Shown in pieces: positions 49,606 to 61,788 of a DNA stretch of 64,000 bases. The position numbers and the translations under genes were made by a program. Each line of letters opens with the position of its first letter. The stretch's first letter is position 1. This stretch comes from Mrakia gelida (Eukaryota > Basidiomycota > Tremellomycetes > Cystofilobasidiales > Mrakiaceae): contig BRON01000006.1 in assembly GCA_024345305.1 (NCBI GenBank), positions 248,001-312,000 on the forward strand, in the 5' to 3' direction. The notes under the pieces were generated by a model. It saw only the letters and a program-made list of their open reading frames with translations. It did no database searches and had not been told where the DNA came from.

Positions 49606-50386
49606 CGGAATCGCTCGGAACCTGCGTCGCTCTCTTCCCCAAAGCCTTCCCAGGTTCGTTCCCTTTCGTTCGTTCGTTCGTCGTTTTTCCCGTCGCGTCT
49701 CCCTCGTCCTCGTCGCGAAGCTCCCCATCCTTCCGCTCCCCGGCCTCTTCCTCGCAGATCGTCGCAACAATGCTAGAGACCGACCTCGATAACCCGACTT
49801 TGTCGTCGGTGGGAAGGGAACTCGATGGGCTGTTCGTATTAGTGGTGAAACTGGACCCGATGAGACGAACGACGGTGACGACGGGTGATTTAGTTTAGTC
49901 TATAGAACGTCGGCGGGATGGATACGATGGCAACGACTGAATTAACGAATCGTACGGGTCCATCGGGGACCGAACACCAGAGAGTGTTGGTCAAGGAATT
50001 GGGAGAGCGAGCGGAACGAACGAACTTTGTGCATCGACGCGTCGATTTCCGTTTCGTGTGTGCTTTTTTCCTCTTGATTCTGCTCTCTCAAAGTCAAGCG
50101 GCTTGAAAAATGAGTGCGTGAGTTCATGAGCATATCGAAAGAGAATCAACAAGGGAGGAAAGGCCAGATGCCCAAAGAAAGAAGAGGCGAAGAGCGAAGC
50201 GGGTTACGATCAAACGAGAGCGAAAGAGGTTGGGTGCTGATCAAGACAAAAGGGGGAAACCGAAGACGAGGGCGAGCTAGCAATGTAGTACAGAGGAGTG
50301 ATAAGTGGAGTGGCCACGACGAGGGAGCTAGAACAAAAAAAGTTAGGGACGGTCGAACGAAAGAAAGAGAAAGCAACGAGACGAGA
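49606..50386. other. Convergent intergenic region
   Basis: 780 bp between PPR copy B and the convergent secreted-protein gene. Open sequence at 49757-49900 (reading ATMLETDLDNPTLSSVGREL) follows a good 3' splice site and might be a further exon of copy B in another splice form. The 14-nt palindrome ATCGACGCGTCGAT lies at 50033-50046. Confidence 0.4.
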
Positions 50387-51862
50387 TCAAGGCAACACCG
50401 CGACCTCCTCGCAAAGTCGAACGACCGGCCCAGTTCCAGGAAGTCCATTCCCGATCTGACTCTTAGCGTGCACTCCGAGGAAGACCTCTCGATCCTCGGG
50501 GCAGACGGCTGCGTTGGCGGGGGTGATGTAGGAGACGGCGGTGTCGAGGCAGAGGGAGAGGGTTCGGGGGGATGAGTCTGCGACGAGGGAGAGATGAGGA
50601 GAGGAGAGGACGAGTCAGCGATGGGTTGAGCGAGCGAGCGAGAGAGAAGGAAGACGAGAGGGAGGGGAGAAAGGAAGGGAAGGAAGGGAAGGGAGAGGAT
50701 GGGGAGAACTCACTCCTCAAGATGAACAGCGATAGGAGCAGCAGGATCCTGGTTCGGGCAAGCGACGGTTCCCTCTGGGATTTGATCCTCCTGAGCCGTG
50801 AGAGGTCGAATGACGAACTTGGTGACGGGCTTGTCGTTGAACGAAGAAGCATCGTCGTCGTCGGTGTCGGGGTTGGAGGAGTTGTCGGAGGTGTTGTCGG
50901 GCGAAGCGATGTACTCGTGAGGCGATCCTCCGGCGAAACGAGCGATGGCTTTTCGGATTCGGAAAGGCATGTTGGCGAGTTCGTCGTCGGTTGGGTAGGC
51001 CTGGTGAGAGGGAAGGAAGAGGGGGAGGTGGGTCAGTCGGAGGTCGGGGGAAGAGGGGAAAAAGAGAGAAAAGGCAAGGGAGGAGGAGGAAGAAAGAGAA
51101 AGAAAAGGAACGACGCGACTCACTCCTCCGTTGGCGAGGTAGGCTTGGATAGCTTTGATGATGGCGTTCTTGTCATCTTCGGAAAGAGCCTGAAGAGAAG
51201 AACGAGAAAGTCACCGAGGAGTCAGTGTCGGTGGAAGAGGAGAAGGCGAAGTAGGGAGCGAGCGAGACGAGAAGAAAAGAAAGTCGAGCTCACCTCAGAC
51301 CCCTCACCGAGGAGGCTGTAGATCGCTCCGAGAAGATCGAACGGCGCACCAGGCTCGGTCGAATCAGAAGAAATGGGAGCTACGATAGCAGCGGGGACAG
51401 GACCGAGGTCCTTGAGGGTGGAAGGAGGAGGGGTGGAAGCGTTGGAGTCGGCGGGAACGAGAGGGAGGATTTGGTTGTCGAGGATCTTGATGTCGCCAGC
51501 TGCGAGAGAGACACATGGAGAGTTAGCTCGAGGTCTTCGAGAAGGGAAGAGGGCGAAGAAAGACTCACTCTTGTCGGTGTCGACGGTTCCGACAGCGGGG
51601 ATGTCGAGGCTCTGGTCGTTGGGCTTGCCAGCACACTGAGCACAAGTGGTGTCGAGGACGCCGACGTTCGCTGACTTGCTCGTGTCGACGGTGACCTGTA
51701 GACGATGCGAGAGAGGATGTCAGCTACGGGAGGGAGGGAGAGAGAGTCGAGGGAAGAGATATAACTCACGACATCGCCACCGACAGGACCGATGGGAGCA
51801 GCGAAGGTCGAGATGGCCGACGCGAAGAGAGCGAGAACGTAGAAGGACGAGGAGGCTCGCAT
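50387..51862 (-). CDS. Secreted protein of unknown function
   Basis: ATG at 51862 begins a signal peptide (MRASSSFYVLALFASAISTF) with a probable cleavage after TFAAP. Further exons can be joined by family-typical introns: VDTSKSANVGVLDTTCAQCA, ILDNQILPLVPADSNAST, ALSEDDKNAIIKAIQAYLAN, AYPTDDELANMPFRIRKAIA, then an acidic Asp/Ser/Asn-rich stretch (DNSSNPDTDDDDASSF), IRPLTAQEDQIPEGTVACPN, and a C-terminal part ending LCEEVAVLP with TGA at 50387. Cysteines include a CxxC pair near the N-terminus and a few spaced singles later, suitable for disulfides. No membrane anchor or enzyme signature is seen. Could be a cell-wall or extracellular protein; I recognise no family. Confidence 0.65.
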
Positions 51863-53434
51863 GTTTGTCGAAGTGGTGGAAGGAGGTGGTGGGAGTGGTG
51901 AAGATTAGGGAGGTGGGAGTATTAGCAAGCAAAGAAGGAGTGTGGTTGTTCAAACGAAGGTGTGCGTGGTGGGCCCGAGAAGCGAAGGGGAGGGTGGGTT
52001 GTCGAGGGGGACGGGGGAATGAGAAGAGGGAAGAGGAAGGGTTGTTGGTGGTTGATGAGAAGGAAGAGAGAGCAGGGAGAGTCAGCCTCTTATGGAGATT
52101 CAGAGATGAGGACCTCCCGCCATCTTCGTTCGCTCAGTCGCGTCCAGCCCGTTTTGTTCAGCCTGGTTGAGAACAGAACGCGACGCCGGAATGTCGAGGA
52201 TCGACTCATGACTTGATTGCGCTGGCTGTGAATGCGACATTCTGCTCAAATAGAAGGTGGCACGGGATGAAGGGAAGGGAGTAAATGGGAGTCAGATTCG
52301 GAAGAAAAGAGAGAGGAGGGGAGGATGGTCGGGACGCGTCGAGAAGGCTGAACTCACCTGTAGATCAGGGCTGAGAGGTGGAGAAACAGGTGACGAGGTG
52401 CTTGGTAGCAAGCGAGATCCATATCATTCTGTAGGAGCGTGGTGAAAAAAAGAGCCCGACGTCAGCAGCTGAGCTCGAGAAAGAGGAGGGGGAGGAGGCG
52501 AGAGAAGAGGACGAACCAGTGATCTCGAACGACTTCGAGCTCGTGTATCTTTTCCGGCCAGTGGAGCGCGTCAGCTAGATTTCCAACAGACGGGTAGAGT
52601 CAGTTGATGCTCGGTTGGCCACAGCTCGATTGGGAAGGTGGAGAAGAAGAGGACGTCGAGCTCACCGAGTTGGATCAGAACCGGCAGGTCTGAAACGCGA
52701 CCTTCACTGCTGCTTCAGCGAATAGACCTCCGTGAAATTATACACTGGAGTAAAGCCCGTGTGAAGATACTGGTCCAGTCCCAGCTCTGGCGAACGAGTG
52801 CTTGAGGAACGATCTGAGGAAGGGGGAAGGGGAACTCTCGTCTTCAGCCCTCTGCCAGAGGTCCAGCTCGAGCCCGAGGGGCCTCGAAGGAGAGAAAGCA
52901 GAATTCGAGTATGCATAGGTCGAGTCCTGCCAGCTCAGCATCGAGGTGGAGGTCTGAAATGCGAGCTGGAGTCCAGAAAGATGGTTTGTGGACGAAGGAA
53001 GTGAGGTCGAGCTCGTCGATCGTTCAGAGCCTCCTGCTTCCCGTCGAGGGTCTAGTTCCTTGAGAGCGTATGCGAGATCAAAAGGCCAGCTCGTCGAAGA
53101 GGACTGGATACGAGCTCGAGGAAAGGGAGTGATGGTGTGAGGACGACTGGACAAGGACTCCTTCGTTACCAAGATTCAAAACGATTAGGAACCGCTCGAG
53201 TCGAGGTCATCATCAACCCTCACGACCTCATCAACCCACTTCCACCTCTTTCCCACCCACCACCCCCACCCTCTCCCTCTACATCAAGTGAGTATCGATC
53301 TCCCGAAAGAACTGAAGCTCTGCGACCCTTCCATCGTGATCGAATCGCCCTTTCTGACGTCCTTCCCTTCATCTCTCCTTCCCTCCCTTCATCTCTCCTC
53401 GCCCTCCCACCTCTGCTGCTATCGTTTCACAGTC
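51863..53434. other. Intergenic region with an unassigned minus-strand frame
   Basis: 1.57 kb between the secreted-protein gene and the proteasome gene. On the minus strand, 53172-52738 is open for 144 codons but lacks an ATG at its start; the first internal ATG gives MLSWQDSTYAYSNSAFSPS. It ends without a recognisable domain, and intron-like signals (GTCAGC on the plus strand) at 52460-52700 hint at a transcribed but unidentified minus-strand unit. ACGCGT at 52334-52339. A pyrimidine-rich block at 53215-53425, including a GTGAGTATC site at 53290, may be 5' leader with an intron of the proteasome gene. Confidence 0.35.
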
Positions 53435-55382
53435 ATGGACCACTTCCCAGGATCTTGGGGTCGACCTAGAAACGAGTCTATCGACGCTTACAGCACGAAC
53501 CCCGTCTACCAGAAGCAGGACTGGGAGGCGAAGGCGTTCGGAATCGAGGGAGGAAGCCACGGAGCAACTCAGGCTGTCGAGCACACTCAGTGAGTCCTCT
53601 TCATTCTTGCGCCTCGAAAGCGGGTGGGTCTGGTGGAGGAGTCGAAGGGATCGGGTTGGGTGCAGCTGTAGAGGTGTCGGAGGCCATGGGAGAGGTCCAC
53701 GTTGAGCTCGAGGGAACGAAGCTCGCTCGGTGGAAGCTTGCGTGGACGAGCTCGAGAGACCATCTCTCGACCTTTCTTCGTCTTGCTTTCACCACTCTCA
53801 GTACGTGAATGCTGGAATACACAAGGGGAGATGACCAGCTCTCCTCTGGACTCTTTCAATCTTCTCGAATCGGACGGAGGGAAGGGAAGATGAGCTCGAG
53901 ATCCCTCTCAGAGCGAGCTCAACCTCGCCATCTTCCTTCCTTCCTTCTCATCCCTTCACCCTCCCTCACCTTTTTCTCCAGCGCCCAAACTCATCACAAT
54001 CGTACACGAGCATCCTTACTGACTGTTCCCTCCCCTCGCTTCCCGCTTCTCACAGATCCCCCATCGTCACCGGTACCTCCGTCCTCGCCCTCAAGTTCAA
54101 GGATGGAATCATGATGTCGGCCGATACCCTCGCTTCCTACGGTTCCCTCGCTCGATTCAAGGACATCCAGAGGCTCAAGCCAGTGGGAGACTACACCGTC
54201 GTCGGAGCAGGAGGAGACATGAGTGATTTCCAGTACCTGGAGAAGACTTTGGAGGCTGCCATGTACGTCTCGATCTCCCTCGCGTTCTTGCTCTCCTCTG
54301 GTTCGCTCGGAACTTGATCCTGGAGGGTATCATGGTGGATCAGAGCAGCTGGTCGTAAGGTAGTGCTCGAGATCCGTCGAAACTATTAAAAGCTGACCTC
54401 TCCGACGCGTATACGACCCACCCCCTTCCCTTCAGCATCAACGAATCGAACACCTCGGACGGACACACCTTGGGACCTACGGAGATCTACTCGTACCTCT
54501 CCAACATCATGTACGCGCGACGAAGCAAGATGAACCCCATCTGGAACACGCTGCTGGTCGGTGGAGTTAGGAACGGAGAGAGGTGCGTTTCTCTCCTTCT
54601 TACGTTTCGATCTCGAACTCGCTCGTTGAAGTTGACCGTCTGGCTCTCTCATCTGTTTTCGCGTTTTGCAGGTTCTTGGGATACGTTGATTTAATCGGAA
54701 CGACCTACACGTCGTCGACACTGGCAACCGGATACGGAGCTTACATGTACGTTTCGAAACTCTCCCTTCCTCCTTCGCGTCGCTCGTCCCGTCCCTTTTC
54801 TACCACCAGAACCCCTTCCGTCGTCACCTACACCGCCACCTCCTTCGATCACCGTCTTACTCCTCCCGTACTGACCCACCTCTCGGCTCTCTTGTTCCTC
54901 CTCCAGCGCCCAACCTCTCCTCCGTAAAGCCGTGGAAGGACAAGAGGACACGCTCACTCGAGAGGAGGCCGAGAAGATCCTCTGCGAGTGCATGAAGGTC
55001 CTCTACTACAGGGATGCCAGGGCTTTGAACAAGGCGAGTCCTCGTTATCTTCTCTCGCGTTCGTCGAACTGGTCGGGTGGTCGATCGCGTCGTCGGTCGA
55101 CCCTTCCCCTCCTTCTCCCCTACCCTCATCCCCCCCGCCATCGCTTTCCCTTCCTGTCGCCTCGGAGCTCGTTGAGCTCGTCTACGAGTTGAGGTCTCGA
55201 TCGAGGTGTGATACGAAGAAGAACCCGCGCTAACTTCTACCTCTTCTCCTCCCCTGCCCCTCCTCCAGTTCCAAATCGCGACGGTGACCGCTGACGGAGT
55301 CGAGATCTCTGAGACGAAGTCGGCTCAGACCACGTGGGGATTTGCGGAAAAACTGAGGGGCTACGGAGCTCAGACCCAGTAG
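53435..55382 (+). CDS. PRE4: 20S proteasome subunit beta-7 (PSMB4/Pre4)
   Basis: A non-catalytic beta subunit of the 20S proteasome core. ATG at 53435 opens the propeptide (MDHFPGSWGRPRNESIDAYS), followed after an intron by the diagnostic core SPIVTGTSVLALKFKDGIMM and SADTLASYGSLARFKDIQRL. Next come DYTVVGAGGDMSDFQYLEKT, then TSDGHTLGPTEIYSYLSNIM, YARRSKMNPIWNTLLVGGV and RFLGYVDLIGTTYTSSTLAT. The end AQTTWGFAEKLRGYGAQTQ stops with TAG at 55380-55382. The sequence lacks the processed N-terminal threonine arrangement of active subunits, as expected. About seven introns. Length and order match the family, so the identification is firm. Confidence 0.95.
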
Positions 55383-55857
55383 ATTTGGGAGGGTTCTGAT
55401 GCGATGAGACTTGGTACGAAACGAACGAGGAGCGACGGACCGAGCGAGGGCGAGAGAACAGACCGACGCTCGCTGGCTTGACCACTTCGGCTGCGCGACA
55501 ACAAATGAGAGTATATACTTCGAGATCGCTTGTGAGAACGATATAGCAGCTCCTGAGATGAACGAAAACGAGAACAAAGAGAGGAGATGGCGACGACGAC
55601 GTTGAGGTCTCGCGACTTCACCCCTACGCGACCCTGCCATTTTCGATTACGCTCTCCAAGGCTCTCTCTCATTCAAACTGTCGAGAAACTAGAAAAATCT
55701 CTCACCTGTCACCATCGTCTTTTTTTGACCCCGAGCCAAACGAGCTTCGCCTCAACCCTCCTCCCTCGCGCCCTTCCTCCACGTCCGATTCGATTCGACC
55801 TTCGCTTCCTCCAACTCCCTCCCCCCCTCCCTCCCTCTCTTTTCCCTCGCCTTGAGG
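55383..55857. other. Short intergenic gap
   Basis: 475 bp between two plus-strand genes. It must hold the proteasome gene terminator and the R3H-SUZ promoter; the last ~240 bp are pyrimidine-rich, as ahead of several genes here. No defined motif recognised. Confidence 0.35.
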
Positions 55858-58800
55858 ATGACCCCTTCCGAGGACCCTTCTTCCTCAGCTCCAATACAAG
55901 GTGGGTTTCTCTCTCCCTTGATCTCACTCTCTCGCAGAGACCTCTCGGCTCTCAAGCTGACTCGACTTTTCCTTCCCTCCCTCCTTCCCATCTCCCTCCC
56001 CTTCCTCTCCCCCCCCTCCCTCTTTCACTTCCCTTCCGTTCCTCAGACGAGCTCTCCATGCTCCCCTCCCCCTCCTCCTCCAGCGGTGGTACAACCCCCC
56101 CACCCGCCTTGTCCTCCATCGCTTCGACGACGTCCTCAGCAGCCTCCGCATCAGCTTCAACCTCAACGACCTCCTCCTCCCCTCCTCCTCAGTCCGTAGC
56201 GTCCATACAGGAGGAGGACGAAGAACCTCCTAGCACGACTGCGGAAGCCTCCTCCTCCTCAACCTCCGCAGCAGCAGGGTTCATCTTAGGACGAGCGGGA
56301 GGAGTGGGAGGAGGAGGAGGAGCGGACGATGCTCAGTTGGTGGAAGCGTTGAGTGGGAAGGATCGGTTGTATGTTCTTAGGATTGGAGAGCAGATGGATG
56401 TGCTGGTGGGGGATCCGAGGTGAGTCTCCACTATACCTCCGCTCTCTTTCTTTGTTGGTGTTGTTGTGATCTCCCTCTTCTGGGAAAGGGGGGAGAAAGG
56501 CGAGCTCGGAAGGAAGGGAGGCGAGGGAGGGAGCTGACTCGTTCGTTCGAGCTTGGTCGTCCGAGCCCTCCCTTCTCCTCCTTCCTTTCGTTGCGGGGGA
56601 AGAGCGACGAGGAGGGATGGGTACTGCTCCCCTTCATCTTGGAGTCGAGCAGAAGGGTATATAGATCTGGTAGCGAGGGGAGGGGGAGGGAGGGGAGGAA
56701 CGTCTCGGAAGTCAACCCGGAGGGAGGGAAGGAGGGGAGGAGAGGTCGAGAGGTCGACTTGCTCTGGTTCCTTCGCCCGCTCCCCCTCCGTTGCTGCAAT
56801 GGCTGGCTATACCCTCGATCTCGCACAGCATCGTCGAGGGCGGCTCGATCGATCGAGATTTCGAGCCCATCTTTCCCCTCTCGAGATGGTGGGCTCAGAA
56901 GAGCTCTCTCTCGAGACCGGGAGCAGTACCCTCCCCTCCTCCTTCCTTCCCCTGCTCTCGCTCCCAAGAGATCACTCTTGGGAGATCCGAGCCGAACATG
57001 GTCTAGGCCTCCTTTCTATCGATCCCCCTCCTCGTCATCATTCAGCCCACAAGCTCTCTCCCTTTGTTCTCCCTCCTCTCTCTCCTCGCACACACCATCT
57101 CCTCTCCCTCCCTCAGCCCCCGTCTCCTGTCCAGAACGCTAACCTAGTTCCTTTCCTTTGTTCCTTTTCGCAGCCACCCACCCCTCACCTTCTCTCCACC
57201 AACATCGTTCCAACGGTTGATCGTCTACCGGTGTGCTCAGTACCTGGGTCTGCTCACCAGTCAGGAGGGAACGAATGGGAAGACGATTCAGGTTAGGGGA
57301 GTCGCTTCAAGGTGAGTTTTCGGGCTGGCTCTTTCGTTCATCTTTTGAGGGTTTGGGCTGAGGGAGAGGGGTGCGAGGGAAGGTTTCTGGTAGATCCATA
57401 CGACCGACGAGGGTCAAGCGAGCTGGAGGAGCTCATCTTTCCATCAGCTGACGGGCTTCCCTCCCTCTCTTTTGTTCTCTCCTCTCCTTCATCATCGTTC
57501 TCCTTTCGCCCTCTCTCCCTCCCACTTTACACCTCATCCACCACCCTCTCCACTCGCCACCCCACCCACCCATTTCCTCCAATGTCCCTCCGCCGTCGCT
57601 GCATCAGTCTCCCTCCTCGTCGCATCATCGACATCGTCCCTGCCGTGCTTCCAGCTCCTACGCCTCAAGCGTTCAAACTCATGAGGAGGGATCCGTCGAC
57701 CAACAACTCTTCGAGGCACGGAAGCGAGAACGGGGATGCTGAGGATGGGAGTGGGAGGAATGGAGCTGGAGGAAGGAAGAAGAAGAGCTACGAGGAGAGA
57801 CAGGCGGAATACGACGAGGCGAGGTTGAGGATCTTCAGTCCTGGAGCGAGCGAGGAGGACAGTGGAAGTGGGGAGCGAGGAAGGGGTGGGACGACGACTC
57901 CGTTATCGGCTGGGCTGGAGGTCGTAGCGCCGGACGAAGTGAGGAGTCGGTCGCGGACATCGTCGAGCTCGTCGACCGAATCAGTACCAGTCGTCTTCAT
58001 CGATCCTTCGTCCTCGTCGGCATCCTCTAGTCACCCTCAGCCTTTATCCTCGACATCCTCCCTCCCTCTTCGACCATCAGCACCCGAGTTCGATCCCTCT
58101 GGCGCGTCCATTTCCACCTCCTCGTTATCGACCAACGCGTCGAACAATCTCCCAAATCGACCGTCTCCTTCGAACACGAACAACTCCAACTTCCACCCTC
58201 GTCAACAACCTCCCTCCCAGTCTCAACCGAGACTTCCTCTCCCATCCTCGGCCTCCCAGATCGTTCGAGGTCCTCCATCGTCGTCGGCATCGTCGTCGTC
58301 GTACTCGCAGAACCGAGGAGGTCCTTCGACGTTCCAGTCCCAGAACCAGCAGCAGCAACGGTCGACGTACGATCCCAACTCGAGGTCGAACAACAACAAT
58401 CAGCAGCAGCAGCAGTCCCAGCAGGGATGGTCGTCGATGAACAACGGAAATGGAAACGGCGGCAACGCGTCGAACAACTTCCCTCAACTCCCCTCCCAAC
58501 CCTTCATCCCTCAACCTCATCAACTCGCCTTCGTTCCCTCCCAAAACTTCAACCAGCCTCCTCAAGCCTACGTCTTCGTGCCGAACATCCCGTTCGACAC
58601 AGGACAGCAGCAGCAGCTCTTTGGGAACTTCGGAGGAGGATCTAATCGAAACGGAGGTCAGCAGCAGCAACAGCAGCAGTTCCCCCAGCAGCAGTTCGTC
58701 GGATCCTCGCCTCAGCTTCAGTCGCAGCAGCCCTTCTTCAACGGAGGCAACAACTCCAGCGGAGGAAACAACAACGGAAACAACAACGGTCCTTCTCACT

Positions 58801-60808
58801 CCTACCCGTCGACACCTCAACAAGGACCCGTCCTCCTCTCCTTCTCTTCCTACGCGTCCTCCCACCCTCAGCAGCAGGGTCAGAACAACTGGAACGGCTC
58901 TCAAGCTGGCTCTTCGTCCAACAACTCCAACTCCAACTCGAACCACCAGCAGCATCAACAGCAACAGTACTTCGGGTACGGTCGTCCAGACGGAACCAAC
59001 TCTGCTCCTCCCTTCCCTCACCACTCCAACTCCTTCCCTCCCTCCAACTCCTCTCACTCCTCCTCTGCATCTTCATCGCATAACAACAACACTCACAACC
59101 CCTACCCCAACCAATCGAACCACCAAGGCTCCTACGCCCAATCCTCCTCCTCCAACTCCTCCTACAACCAACACCCAACCTTCTCCTCCCCCCAACCTCA
59201 ACGTTTCCCCTCCTCCTCCTCCTCCCAAGGGATGATCCCTTCCTACCCCGCTTCGAGCATCTACACCCAGCACCGCTCGGACTCGTCGGTGTCGTCGAGC
59301 TTGGGAGATGGGGTTGGAGGAGGAGGAGGAGGAGGAGGAGGAGGAGGAGGAGGAGGAGGGAGTGGATCAAGACCTGCTAGTCGAGGATCTAGCTCGAGTG
59401 GGGGGAGGATGAGTTTTGGAGCGGCGTCGTCGTCGACGGGGAGGCAGCAGGGGTGGAATGTAGGGGGTGGGAGTGGAGGGAGGAGTGGTGGGTGGATGGG
59501 AGCTGGAGGGAGTGGGAGTGGGAGTGGAACGCCTGGGAGTGTGAGTGGTGGAGGGGGAGGGACGAGTGCCAGTGAGGCCGCTAGGAATAGGAGGAGGAGC
59601 GACGGAGAGGGGAGACCTGGTTCGCCGGTGAGTGCTTTCGATTTGATCACCATCTATATCTCGACGTCGTTCGATGGGGAGGGAGGAGGAGGAGAGGAGC
59701 GGGTTGGGTTCACGAGACGCGTTTGGCTGACTTCGTGCGCGTCGTGCGTTTGCGTCGTTTCGTTCGTGTGTTTTAGTCTTCGACGACTTCATCGGCATCT
59801 AGACGGGCTTCACATTTGGGTCACATCCCACCGCCGAAGGATCACCCTTTACCTGCTCGACCGGATTGGTCGGTGGGGAATCAACGTGAGTTTGAGCCAC
59901 TCGTCTCTTTCTCTCCCTTTCTCGTTTCTTTCCTCCTTCTGCTACTCGATCTCTAGTCGACCTCCAATCCAAACGAACTCGTATCTTCACTCGAAACTGA
60001 CCTCCTCCCTCTCCCACCTCGCTTCGTTCTTCCCCAACTCACAGAATTCGAGATCCGTCGTCCCGACCCACCCTCCTTCTCCTCCTCCGGATCCATCCCC
60101 TCCCTCCTCACAACAACCGACTTCCCTCCTTTAGCAGGGGACGGCTCCTCTCGTCGTCGAGGCTCCGAAGCTGCTTCCTCCACTCGGAACTCACAAGGAG
60201 GAGGAGGAGGAGGAGTGATCCATCTCGGAGGAGCGAACCCCATAGGCGCGTCCTCCTCGTCGTCGTCAAGCGGAGCCAACACGGTCTGGCAATCAGGGAT
60301 GGCTCGAACGGTCGTTCTTCGAGGAGTCGTTAACACTACCGCTGCTACGGCTGCAGGAGCGAGATCCCCTCCCTCGGTCACCTCCCCTCCTCCATCCAAA
60401 ACACCAACGATGAAGATCCTTTCCCCTCCTCCACCACCGCCAAGCTCTTTACCAGCTCCACCTCCACCGCCAACCACTCTTATCCTCCCCTCCCCTTCCT
60501 CGCCCGTCCAACCCGCCACCACCGCCATCCTCCTCGCGTCCTCCAACCCCCCTCCTCCAGCTCAACCAACACCCACAAGAGCAGGAGGAGACGCAGAAGA
60601 AGACGACTTCGAACCACGCCAACCCATTCCGAACCTTAAAGCAGCATTGTTCGACCCTTCCTCGCCTTCAACACCATCCAAACCGAGCCCAACGTCGCCT
60701 GGGGGAGGGACAGGGTCGGGGATCGAAGCGAGGTTGGCTGGAACTTCGCTCGGGGAGAAGGAGAAAGCGCCGGTGATGAGTTACTCGAGTGTTTTGAGGA
60801 GGACGTAG
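55858..60808 (+). CDS. R3H-SUZ domain RNA-binding protein with long low-complexity region
   Basis: R3H and SUZ domains bind single-stranded nucleic acid and RNA; fungal members such as yeast Rbs1 act in RNA metabolism. ATG at 55858 (MTPSEDPSSSAPIQ) joins across an intron to a Ser/Thr/Pro-rich N-terminus. The R3H region is split by a 754-nt intron (56420-57173): KDRLYVLRIGEQMDVLVGDP, then LTFSPPTSFQRLIVYRCAQY. After a 296-nt intron (57312-57607) comes the SUZ region FKLMRRDPSTNN and SYEERQAEYDEARLRIF. There follow about 600 residues rich in Ser, Gln, Asn and Gly, with glutamine runs, asparagine runs and a polyglycine run. The C-terminal part contains TDFPPLAGD and ends VMSYSSVLRRT. In the R3H signature R-x3-H the His is Tyr (RLIVY). 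Such proteins are prone to condensates; that is inference. Confidence 0.82.
59316..59360 (+). repeat. Trinucleotide repeat (GGA)n coding polyglycine
   Basis: A 45-bp run of GGA units inside the R3H-SUZ coding exon. In frame it encodes about fifteen glycines. Likely variable in length. Confidence 0.9.
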
Positions 60809-61788
60809 CTTCTTCTTTTCTCTCTTGCCTCGTTTCTTGTTCGTTTGCGATGGGGGGAAGCACGTCCATCGGACGCGTTTTGGTTTGGTTGGGTGTTTTG
60901 GGTCTTCGTGCTTCTGTCGTTCTTTTGATGCTCTTGCTTTTTGTAGACTTCGCTTTCTTCTTTCGTCCACCACGCGCATATATAAGGTCTCCTTTTGGTT
61001 TCGTTCTTTCTTCTCTTTTTCTTTGCATGGTGGGAAAGATGGACGCTGTTGTGGGTTGCTTGAGTCGAGTCGATTGTTTTTGATTGATGTCGACGAGACG
61101 AGACAAATGTCGTTTCCCGCTCGAGTTCGTGAGATTTGGGGCTGGGTAGGGGAGGAGGGGGAGAGAGGGGGAGGTGGATTGGACGTGTCGGGTGGGGGAG
61201 GAAAGAGGTGAGGAGAGTGTGAGAGGAGAGAGCGTTTGAGGAAAGAAAGTGACGGCGCTGCCGGTCGAAGGGGTGTCGAAGAGCTGAGCGAGTAACGCCT
61301 CGAATTGGCTAGAAAGAAGCGAGTGAGGGAAGATAGAGCCAGGGACGAATGTGAGAAGAAGAGTACCAGAGGATCGAGCTTCGTTCGTCGCGTCGGCTCA
61401 GTCGTCGCTTCGTTTCCTGCCTTTTCGTTCCACTTTCGTGTCAAGGCTCGGGTGACTTTCTCTCACCGCAGTGATGCTTGGGCCGCGTTATGTTCCGTTT
61501 CGCTTCTTATTTGTTCCCGACTCATCTAAACTACCCTGCTGAAGGACTGCCGAGGGTTCGAAGGACTAGAACTACCCGTCACATTAATCTCATCGACTCT
61601 CTTCGCGAGCAGTAAGCATTCAGTATCTACACACGCAGCTCCCGCCGACGTCGAGCATCGAGCCATGCTGTAGTTTCGGACCGACGATCTAAGAGAAAGA
61701 GGTCGGGGAGTGGGAGTTGGTGAGATTAGCGACGAGGAGGAACGACGGAGACGCGACGGGAAGAACGAACGAGCGAGGTGGACGAACC
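60809..61788. other. Convergent intergenic region
   Basis: 980 bp between the R3H-SUZ stop and the 3' end of PPR copy C. The first 280 bp are T-rich on the plus strand, as expected for a 3' flank. No ATG-initiated frame with coding character and no RNA gene was recognised. Confidence 0.4.

Noticed and set aside
58125..59057. 310-codon minus-strand frame opposite the R3H-SUZ gene
   Set aside because: Composition (Val/Arg/Leu/Gly-rich) is the mirror of Ser/Gln/Asn-rich low-complexity coding sequence on the plus strand; no domain.
57312..60134. Single 940-codon open frame presented as one exon from 57312
   Set aside because: Only 57608-59627 is coding in the R3H-SUZ protein; the first ~300 nt are intron by splice signals and family order, and the end reads through an intron at 59628.
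61540..61590. Possible tRNA-like GGGTTCGAAGGA
   Set aside because: B-box mismatch at key positions and no acceptor stem.
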